Shown here: one piece after another, positions 25,301-36,900 of the stretch
How positions within the stretch are numbered: position 1 is the first letter of the stretch
How the letters are laid out: each line of letters begins with the position of its first letter
DNA from: Rhopalosiphum padi
Lineage: Eukaryota > Arthropoda > Insecta > Hemiptera > Aphididae
Length of the DNA: 64,000 nucleotides
Direction of reading: 5' to 3'
Assembly: GCF_020882245.1 (NCBI RefSeq)
Contig: NC_083598.1
Span: forward strand, 30,851,858 to 30,915,857
Position numbers and translations under genes: made by a program
The notes under the pieces: model-generated
Database searches by the model: none
Told to the model about the DNA's origin: nothing
The model's input: only the letters and a program-made list of their open reading frames with translations

Positions 25301-28300
25301 GGTATATATGACAAACTATTATATTAACCTAGTTTAAAGGTTTTTGAACTTTTGTTGGAACATGTCTAAGATGGGCGTCCAAAACATTATTAATAGAAAG
25401 TCAAATGATTTTATTTTTTGTTAATTGATTTTGATTCTTAATTAATATATTTTTATAAATAATAATCAGTAAATACAAACTTTTTTAACTGCAAGAGCTC
25501 AAACATATCCATTTTAGTTGTATTAATCAACATATTGGGTATGGTATCATGATGACTAAAGCTTTGAATATACATTTTTTAGAAGTATAGCATAATTGAA
25601 GATTTATCAAACTCCTTCATCCTAAAATATTTAAAATTGATTTAAAATATATTTTTTAAACAAATTAATAATTAAAAAATGTATTTATGTTTAAATTTGG
25701 TCCCCCTAAAATGTTCGCTTTTTGGTACCCTAGTACATTTGCTCGCTTTGTCTTCCTACTTAGCCCTCTCGAGATAGTTATTTCTATATACAATTTATAT
25801 TTTTTAATTACTTATTAATATCTGTTTTTAGAATTTATTTCTATCCAATTAGTTAAATATTTAAATTGATCAACACCAACAAAATATATATTGAATTAAT
25901 ATAGGTATATTAGATTATTAAGAAATGATAAAATTATATTTTTTGAATCCATCAAAACTTTGTGAAATTTAAGCCATTAATAATTGAGAAAAATTAAAAT
26001 TAAATATGAGGACTACAGTACAATACGAAGTACCTATTAATTATTCTATTACATTGTATAAAAATAATTTAAAATAATCATTTATTTTATTTATGAAAAC
26101 CAATTTTTAAATTGAAAAAAAAATATTTCTGGCATTTGTATGACTGAATTAAAAATGTGTAAATTTATGTTTTTATAGTAGTAAGCGCCCATTAAATTTC
26201 ATTTGTTATTGATTGTTTAAAATTTTACTAAGAGTTGCAAATAAAACCTAAATTAATGTAGTTGATAATATTTTTATATAGGTTTATAAATTTTAATGTG
26301 TACATGTACTTATTATATTTTTATTAAAATACATTAATATTATACAAGTTGTTTAAACATTGGATAATAAATAACTATTGAGTACCTATAAACATATTGT
26401 AATTTTAAATATTAAAAGTTGTAGATTATATTATCTTATATAACATTCATCATTCATACATTGTCAAAAATTAGGGACTTAAATTAATTATTTTCATCCA
26501 AGAATTAATTAAAAGTACAAATAACGATTTAAAATATACTTTGGAAATGAAATACGTCATAAAATAGAAAACGATCATTATTCTTTGTAATGAAAATAAG
26601 AAATACGCATTATCATGCTTACATGTTGTATAAAATATAATGTATAATATTAGTTTTTTATGAAGAAATTAATAGGTTAACAAAATTAAATGCAATTTAT
26701 CAAACTCGTTAATTTTATTATAACAGTTGCTATCTTCTAATTATTAAAAAAAAAAAACCGTAACATATTAGTACATCATAAAATATTAAAACGTCAATGT
26801 AAAATCAATTAGTTTATCAAAATCAATATGAGATAAAAGATTAATCCACATCATTTTAGTGAAAATTAATATATTAAAATTGTTAAATAATGTTATTTAT
26901 ATGCAAACTGCAAGATAAATAATTATTTACTTTTATTTTATTCATAATTGGAAAATGAAAGTCATAAATATTTATATTATATATGTATATCTATAACCCA
27001 TATCATATAGCTAGTTTATTTACTTATTTATTATTTTAACAATTATAATTAATATATTTTTTTTAACCTAGATCTGTAAACATTAAATAAAATTAATAAT
27101 ACGCGTATTTAATTTTACATAATTTCTAATTTTATGCTGAAATCAGAGGAACCTTTATATTATTTTGTGTAATACCAACTCACTTGAAATTATAATAATT
27201 CATACTTTTTTAATAAGCTCATAATACTATGTGTAGAGCCGTGGAGGTATCTTAAAAAAAATAAGTAAATTGATAAATTATAAAAGATATTGTTATGGTA
27301 TAGAATTTGACGAATATGTGTTTTATACAGGTACAATGTATTCTTCGGTGTTGTTTTCTTAATAATATAAATAAATGTATAGACCGCTAAATATACCCAC
27401 CTATCATAGAGTACAATAAAATAAACTTGGTGGAACCACGTATTCGTCGTTTCTAATTGGATATTGATTAATACTTAGAAGTCACATGTTTGATTATCTA
27501 CATACCATGGAAATATTTGGTTATGTAAAATCGTAATGGTCATTGTTATGTGAATATATAATATAAAAGTATAAAACATATTTTTTCCTATTAGTTCCAT
27601 GTGTAATAACTAATAAAATAATAACCAATAAATAAAGTTATTAATAAAAATGGTGAAATTCAAACACCTTACGTCATATTTAAAAAAAAAATAGACAATT
27701 AAAATTGTATTTATTTCGATATTCGTTAGATATATTCAATATTCGTATTTTAACTTAGTTATTTATGTTATAATTTTTTAACCAATAAATAATTTTGTTA
27801 ATAATTCTTAATATTTTTGTTGAGGCTTTTATAATAATAAAACATTTTAATCAAATTTAAATTATTTTTAATTAAATATTGAAATGGTTGATTTCAATTA
27901 TTCATCCACAATCAAACATAAAGACAATTTCTTAACATAATGAATATTAGTTTTAATAAATTTTTCATTAAATAAATAAATAGGTTTTAGATATAATACT
28001 ACAGTACAGTTTATAACTAGTAATATCATAATATGCCATTGATATTATAACTAGATTTCTTAATTTTATATCATAACACCATTATTTTTATTAACTTTTG
28101 CTTTATTATGTTATTTTGTCGATACCTTGTAATAATTCATTTTTATTTAAACAGACTGTTCTAGGACTTAAACATTATGAAAGTAGAATAATATTTTAAC
28201 ATGATTTATATGCTGAAATATTATTTAAATGATTTAATAATATAATGGTCCTATATAATATATAAAACCAAATACTATTTAGAAATTATTGCTATTTAAG

Positions 28301-30869
28301 TACTACAAAAACATTAACTAATTTTAAGAGATGTGGTCAAATCATCAGGTTTCCATTACGCGAATATTTTAGATTAGTAATTATTTTAGGAACACGTGTT
28401 TTTCTAAAGGAGTACCTCTTATATTTGTAATGTGTATGTACACTGTACTCCGAGTATAAAAAACAACTTTCGCATATTTCAGGAAGTCATCAATTTCGTC
28501 TTATCTAATGCAAATTTCATTATATCACTATAATATTACCTACTGTTTTAGTAAATACGATTTCATACATTTACTTATGTAATATATAATTAAAAATTGA
28601 TTTGAACTTTTGTAGCTCAAGAGTACGCCAAATCCGGATAGGTATATTATGTTGTTTCGCATATTTTGTATAAATGTAAAACATATAACGATATAACTAT
28701 ATACACTCGAAGCAAATTTGTACGTTGATAACCTTCAAGTACGATTATAAAGAGCGATCGCCGTACATTTTTTTTTGTCTAGTCTCATCAAATGCAAGAT
28801 TACCCTCATAGAATTAACCTAAAGACCGCGCGACCCTCTGTTTATAAGACAAAGACAATACATGTGGATTTAGCGTTTTCTTGTAATACATATAAAAATA
28901 TTTATGCAATTAAGTTTATTTTGAACAAATAGAGATTCAATCATAATGTAAATAGCCAACCTAGACAAAGAAGCCGAGAATATCTAAGTACATTGCAAGC
29001 TACGAAAAGTATACGAAATATAAAAAATAGTTTTTTTGATTTATTATTCTAGGTTTAAATCATTTATTAATTTAGCTTTACACAATAGATAAATAAATAA
29101 AGTTTTTTACATGATATTTTTGAACAAATTTATATTGAGCCCAAAACTTGCATGTATAAGAAGGTAATTCACAAATATGTGTTCGTTTATTTTTGTTACT
29201 TTAGTAAAAGAATTTCTACGAGTAATTAAAGTTTATTTTTAATTTAATTACTAATCAGTTATTACTAATTAATTAATGTAATATTGTAATGCAATACGTG
29301 TGTTGATATACATAATGCATATTATTTATCATCTAATAAAAAATTTACAATTAATATTTTATATTCCACAAGGCCTGAAGTTTAAAGGTCTTAAACTAAA
29401 GCTTAAACATTTATTGTTAGGCTTAAGACCCTTGTCCTTAGTGTATTAAAATCTGTATGCAAAATAAATAAATAATTTTATTTACTGTATCTTTGTTTAC
29501 GTTAGTGACTTATATAATATTGTCAAAAAAAAATTAAATTTATTTATTATTATAACAAACTTATATATAATTTAGAAAAATATGTAAAATTGTAAATTAT
29601 TTTATTGGACGTCCGATTTATATTTCTTATAGATATATACTATACATTGGCAGTATTATAAGCTATTAAGTATAACCTTTCAAATATACTATCGATATTA
29701 CTTCGATTTTTTTTATTTCATTAAAGTATACACCAAGTAATTAAAGTTAATGATATATATATGGTATTTAATATTGAATCTCGAGTGTACCAAACAATCA
29801 TATTGTTATAAACTTAAAAATTGTATTATAAATCGAAAGTTAACCTAAAGCTTAAATATCTTAAATAGTATTACTATTGTAGTTTTAGTTATTACATATT
29901 ATTACCTTCCGTTATTTATTTTTTTATTTTTTGCAAATCCGTCGTCAGTAATTTCTATAAATTATTAAATTTGGCACCACTTATTTGGTCCATTGATAGT
30001 TTCTAAATACTATTGAACATATTATTTTTAATTAATTTTAAAAATTACCTAACAACAAATATATTTTAATAATATTCCCAACCGAATATCAAAACCAACT
30101 CAAATAATATAATGCCGTGTACTGAAAATAAATAAGATATAAATATAATAATTATTAATTTATAATCAATTATGAATTGAGTTTAATATAATGTTCATAT
30201 TAAAAATATTAATAAATTAGTATATAATATAAAATTATTTAATATGCATGTTGTAGCATCAGGAAATATAAATATTTAAATTTAAGCTATTAACGCTTAT
30301 ATTATATTAATCTATATTCTATACTATCATATTATGTATTTTTCATAAGTATAGCATATTAGCATTACAACAGTACTGCGATAAATGTCATACCATAGTA
30401 GAAGTGGAAGTCATCATATACAAAGCAATTTTAAAATGTAGTCAGTCATTCTAATTTTGATAATCGGGCAACGATCAATTATTATTTAAATAAAAATGGT
30501 GTGACTAGCTTAAATTCATATTCTATCTCAAGTTTCAACTACCTGTATACAAACTATATATACCATTCATCATCACATAATCTTTGCAAATATTTATAAG
30601 CACCTATACGTGTATATTTTTACCAAAGGTCAATTCAATTAAAACCAATTGAGCTAGTTACTAAATTTTCGAGGGAAAATATTTTAAGGCATTAAAAATA
30701 TTAGCCGGTCGATATTTTTAAATTTTTTATAAGTATCAAAAGTTCAATATAACTAAGGTGTTTAAAATATTAACGATATTTATTATAACATTGACAGTTT
30801 AGATATATATTAGAAATATAGATGAGAAAATAAAGAGTATTATAGCTGGCTGGGTATTACGAGTATTAA

Positions 30870-30982
30870 GGTCATTACGCCGACTGATTTACTCCAAACC
30901 TCTTCCATCACGCCACTACACGCGCGCTCGCACGCATCAATTTTATTCGTCTGATTTAAACATTTACACGCGGACACGCGTC
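30870..30982 (+). promoter_or_regulatory. Presumed PISD promoter
   Basis: A short CpG-rich block (including CACGCGCGCTCGCACGC) breaks the AT-rich background immediately before the earliest plausible PISD start codon at 30983. No TATA box or other defined motif is evident. Confidence 0.4.
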
Positions 30983-33900
30983 ATGGATGAACTATGGATA
31001 CAATACTGCTATGAATTAATTGACATGTGTACGCAATATTTGTGCGCCTGTGTGTAACTTCGCCTATTTTGTTTGTTTTTTTACGTAATTGATTTTATTT
31101 TGTGTTAATTTTTATATTCATATGATTGACAAACTATTTATCTAGGTACTGGAAATGATGCCGGTGTTCAAGAAGTAGTGGCAAAAAATTCACGATGGTG
31201 GAGCTGGTCAAATCTGATTTATCCCATCCCCACTGGTGTAGGGTTGACATTACTAGCTGTACTTCAATGGCGTCGTTTAAACAAGCAACAGCCAGAAAAC
31301 GAACAACAACCCATCTATACGCGGAATCTAAGGGTAAATAATTTCATCAAAATACTCTTATAATGTTTAAAACAAGTTATAATTGTTAAATTCTTTTTTG
31401 TGTGAATAAAATTGTAATGAAAAAATTATGATATGAAAAGTTTACTCATTACTGATTAAACAATGGCAAAACAACACTTGTTGGTAAATAACTGTTGCAT
31501 ACACAAGTACGAAATACACAAAAGCATTGCATTTTCGTTAGAAAAAATCAGATGAACATAAATATTATATTTTTATAATAGTATGAGCATATCCTATTAG
31601 ATTCAACTTATGGACTATATACTTATTAATACCACATGTATTATAGTGTTAAGTTAATAAGTTTATTTATCTTAAAGTACAATGCTCGTTAATATAATCA
31701 GTTTCTATCTAAAATATGTCAGATAATATAATATTCCATGTTTATGTAATAGGATAATTATTATTTTACTATTAACCTATTATTATTATAGTTGCTTTAT
31801 AAAATAAAGACTATTATTAAAGATATAATAATGATGGCGATTACATTAATCGCAATTTTTATACTACCTACAATCTATATAATACTTTAAATTACTATGA
31901 GCAACCTGAACCGATTAAAAAAGGGATTGAAAGAAATATTTCTGCTTTAGAAGATTTCAGCCAGTTAGAAAATAGTGTTTTTTTAAAAACGTAATTTATA
32001 ACAATGCTTTATTTCAAGTGTAATATATAGGTACATTATAAAGTAACGCCATATTATACTATCGATACCATTACCATAGTTGCATATACCATGATCTACA
32101 AACACAAATTACGATACACTTTTATGCTTTTTTTTAACGTTTATGTATAAAAAATTTTAAACAAAATCATTTGATTAAAACGTTTGTTCAAAACACATTC
32201 TAACCCTGAAGCACTATTTTTTCTCTCTAAATATAAGCTTTACTGATCCATTTGTATAAAATTAAAATATCTATAAAAGCTAATGAAGTGTTATATACAT
32301 AATATTCTTACTTTTAAGCTTGATAATAGATTTTTCACTCAACATTAAAGCAAACAATACAAATTAGTTCAGCTGAACGCAAATTTGCCATGTTTCGTGT
32401 GGACCAGAGAGAGAAAATAAATAATAACTAGCTAAAAATTAGAAATGGAAACTTTTGACGACGCATAATTTTTAATATACTTATAGAATGTTTTTAGTTT
32501 GGATAAATTGATAGGTAAACATTTTAGTTCATCGCCCTACGTAGCCTACGCCTTTTTTTTCGCTTTCTTTTTGCACAAATCAAAGTCGTTAATACCGCTC
32601 TTCTTACATTATAGCCCAGTCAAATTAGATTTTCAGTTCGGAAAAAATCCCATCAAGCTGAAATTTGGCATACACCTTTATAACGTCGTCATAAACAATG
32701 TGTAAAAAGTCGACCACGAAATCACGTGCGCGTCAAAGGTTATTTGTGGTCAAAGGTCATGAAAATAGCCTTTTTTTTAATATCTCGCTTGTTGCTGGTC
32801 GTACGATAAAATGTTTCACACGAAAGTTGTAGAGGAGGTAATTCCCTACAAAAAAGGAACTATGACATTTTCACGTAAGAGTTATAGTTTTTGAGCTATA
32901 AACCCTTCAAAATATATACTTTTAAAGAAATTTGTTTTTTTCACTAAAAACAAACAGCCTTTGCGTTATTATCTCGCTTTGAGCTTGTCGTACAAAAAAA
33001 AGTTTCAAATAAAAATTGTAGAGGAGAATATTGTCTACAAGTTGTTTTTTTTAATATTTATAATATGTAATTTCACTTGCAGTATTCACCAATTAGAAAA
33101 TTACGATTACATAACGATAATAAAAATGCATTCGTTTCCACACCACCATTGAGATTTGAGGTAGAAGCTTGGCGCGTTTTTTTTTACATGGTTTCCCCTA
33201 TAGGCCAAGTCCATTTACATATAACATCACTTAAAAAGTGATTAAATACAATATTTTAATTACTAACAAATAACTCAACTCTCGGTTTACTCATCATAAT
33301 ATGATGGCATGTCTTGCATTAGAATGTCTTGTTCTTCGTTATTTTGATGTTCATCAGCGTCGTTTTCTTCAGCCAAACAGTCTAGTGGGTTTATGCCTTC
33401 ATATTCATGAGGTTCGTCTATGTCGTCTATATTTTCATCCAAACCATTCGAAGAACTTGAATTCAAGCATGATTGACCACGGCAATGTCCACAAATAATT
33501 GAACAGCTAACTCCTATTTTTCTGCACCCACAGTTAGTACTACAGCCTTTTGTACAATTACAAAAAATCATATTCAACAATTCTTCAGGTGCAGGTGGTA
33601 ATAATGTAGTGACAGGTTCCAAAATATTGTCATTCATAGCCCACCCCCACTGTTCAGGATTTAATGTGTTACCCAGCCACACATGTATTTGATAATACAC
33701 ACGAAGTAAATGCTGTTGGGCGGCACTAGTTGTGGGTGGGAGTGATGATAATTTGACAGGTTTATTATTTCTGGTCAATTTGGCAAAAGTCAAAAACCTA
33801 TAATTATCAATGGAGTCCTCGTGTTTTGGAGCACCATACATGGCTAAAATGAATTGCAATCCATGTTTAAAAATGTCTGCGACTGGACAGTTTTTTGTTT

Positions 33901-36900
33901 TAAATATTTCTGCTATTTTGGTAAGATCTGGACGTTTTTCAAATAGTTTTAAAACATTTACTTTTCCTTTATTGAAAAATGTAGACGTTGTATCACATCC
34001 AGTGACAGCGTGCAAAAATAAGATTATATCTCTACCATAATTGTAGTGGTCCATGCAATCAGGTGAATATATTTTTGTTTCAACTTTTCCTTTCCCAGGT
34101 TTTAAAAAAATAAACTTGTTCGCGTGACGTAGTTCGTGAAATAAGAATAACTAGGAGATCCACGTCTTCTCCAACAATTATTGTATTTTTAGTTTGAGCC
34201 TCTTCAATTGCCGTTTCTATGATAAGTACGTCGGCATCATCCTTAGCTTGTCTTGACTTAATATTAACGTTTTCTAATTTTTGCATTAGCGTACAAATTA
34301 ATCTATTTTTATTGAATCGATTTGAAAGAAATGTTTCTTGGTTTGTAGGTACTGTCATAGTAGAATCATTAAAAACAACTTCCAAAGACCCAATAACTGA
34401 CTCACATCGTCGATGCTGTTCCATTGCCTTTATGTTTTTACTATTATCATCATAACCATCAAATACAACTACTATATTGGACCCAAAATGATTTTTCAAA
34501 TATTGAATATATTTATTTAATATACAATTATAAGTTTCACCCTGATGCCATACAACACGATGCAAAAGAAATCCACCGTCAATAATATAGGTTGAGTTAG
34601 AAGTATCCAATTCAACGACACTTGGTTTAAAACAGTTGAATAATGCGGATTTATTAGTTTTCCGCATACCTATTTCGTCAAATAGAGCCAAAGGGTATGG
34701 AGATAATTCAAATTGTAAATATTCATGTATATTTTCTTGAAACTTTTTATTTAAACTAATCCTTTGAAACAGTAGTAGAGGATCTATTGGAATTGAATAG
34801 TCATGAACTTTAATAGAACTTTTAACACTTAAAAGCGGGAGAACTCTGTTCGCACGCTTGAATTTAAAGTTATCAAATGTTGATCCAACCATACTATTCA
34901 TTGTGACTATACCAACGTTATAAGCATCATAACAGTTAATTTCATTATTGCCGGTTATTCCATTCGCTAATGACATAATTTTGTTCGTACATGGGAAAGG
35001 ATTGTACATTGTTAGCCACTCAATGATTTTTTTTACGTCTTCATTATCTTTATTTATGCGCGAATCTCTTGTATCAACATGCTGATCAACGGTGTCTAAT
35101 GAAATGTTACAAAACGTTTCTAATTCTTCACATATTGAGTTCAAAGCATACATGCCATAAATCCATTTACTCAAAACGCTCTCTTGAGTACTTCTACCTC
35201 GTGAAACTCCTCCTTCAGTCTTCATTGATTTCATTAGTGATTGTTCGATTACCATATCACTCCAAGTTCCACAATTAAATTTATTATTGCGTCTAATTGT
35301 AAAAAATCCATCAGTAAATTTACTAATATACTAATTATTAAAGGTCGTATGATGGCAGGGCGCCGGTGCGGCGATGTGTTAGGAATTTGCAGCTGCCCGG
35401 GCAACGTGTATTGTTAAAAAATAAAAGGGAGTACCAACCGAACCTAACATTTTCATTGAAACATTATATAGTATAATAAATATAAAATTATATATCATAT
35501 AATATATACCTACTAACAACATGCTGTACCACAAACAATCAGCCGCCCGTTATCCAGATATGCATTAACGAATGCATTTTTATTATCGTTATGTAATCGT
35601 AATTTTCTAATTGGTGAATACTGCAAGTGAAATTACATATTATAAATATTAAAAAAAACAACTTGTAGACAATATTCTCCTCTACAATTTTTATTTGAAA
35701 CTTTTTTTTGTACGACAAGCTCAAAGCGAGATAATAACGCAAAGGCTGTTTGTTTTTAGTGAAAAAAACAAATTTCTTTAAAAGTATATATTTTGAAGGG
35801 TTTATAGCTCAAAAACTATAACTCTTACGTGAAAATGTCATAGTTCCTTTTTTGTAGGGAATTACCTCCTCTACAACTTTTGTGTGAAACATTTTATCGT
35901 ACGACCAGCAACAAGCGAGATATTAAAAAAAAGGCTATTTTCATGACCTTTGACCACAAATAACCTTTGACGCGCACGTGATTTCGTGGTCGACTTTTTA
36001 CACATTGTTTATGACGACGTTATAAAGGTGTATGCCAAATTTCAGCTTGATGGGATTTTTTCCGAACTGAAGCATTATTTTCGTCTAATTCGACTGGGCT
36101 ATTATAATTTACTTTTGCATAAAAAGTGCTTTATTAATAATTATTTTATTATTTGAAAATATTAGATAAAATTTATAATTAATAATCAGTTAATAATATC
36201 TTCTCATTTTTAAAAGATTAATTGTTGAATTTATGAACAATTAAATAAATATTTTCCTATTTTTTTTTTATTATAATATAACATACAACTTAAGTCTACA
36301 GACTATACACATACCTACACTGATACACTACTATACGTCGTATTATATTAATTATATTAAACGTAAGACGACGTATTGTAGTATTCAATTATCTTTACTA
36401 AAATATTTGAGAACAAACCCTATCACATTTCGGTTATTCCTAAAATAATCGGGTCAAGTTATAATTAAACATATAATATATTATGCAATCTTTTGTTAGT
36501 TAGTTTTAAGTATGCAGTGGTTATGAAACGGGGCGTAGCGCTTTCAATAGTTTTAAATAGATAAACATCAATTTCAATCGAATTATTTATGAATTATTAG
36601 ATACTAATTATTTATTTAATTTAACATTATTAGGTATCCAATTAATATATTAATATTCTATGAAGAAGTTTTAGAAAAAAATATATATATACTTCCCTTC
36701 ATGAGAGGATTTTTGAACTCAGATTTAGCAAGTTAATATTATTTATTATTATATCATATTGATATTAATTGATTTTGTGATTAGTTATGAATTTATCAGG
36801 TATTATGTATACAAAAAAAGCTTTAACTTTCATGTGACTATTTTGTTAGTGTAACAGTACTTAATTGGAATAATTGGAAATTTAACATGATTATATTTCA

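Larger units (their letters stand above)
18340..30869. other. Long gene-poor spacer
   Basis: About 12.5 kb of very AT-rich sequence with no supportable gene. It contains the elements listed separately (18983-19746, 20352-20661, 21084-21119, 22170-22390). Slightly more complex patches near 25690-25790 and 28720-28860 could not be identified. Open frames such as the roughly 100-codon one at 24490-24789 are lysine/isoleucine/asparagine-rich, as expected by chance in such DNA. Confidence 0.5.
32613..36100 (-). mobile_element. 3.5-kb DNA element with ~530-bp terminal inverted repeats and FEN1-like nuclease
   Basis: The element begins AGCCCAGTC and ends GACTGGGCT, flanked by the direct repeat ATTAT (32608-32612 and 36101-36105), a 5-base target duplication. 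The arms (32613-33136 and 35567-36100) are near-identical over their length, apart from a deletion of about 10 bases close to the left tip. This suggests recent insertion or gene conversion. The interior carries one broken gene on the - strand (33287-35330), antisense to PISD. No DDE/D transposase, reverse transcriptase or helicase was found. Academ-type elements are known to carry XPG-family nucleases and are the nearest known idea, but I cannot assign the family. Confidence 0.8.

Noticed and set aside
34095..34115. Possible programmed -1 ribosomal frameshift (slippery-looking T7A4 on the - strand) in the transposon nuclease
   Set aside because: Entering the downstream frame needs a +1 step, not -1, so a mutation or sequencing error is more likely.
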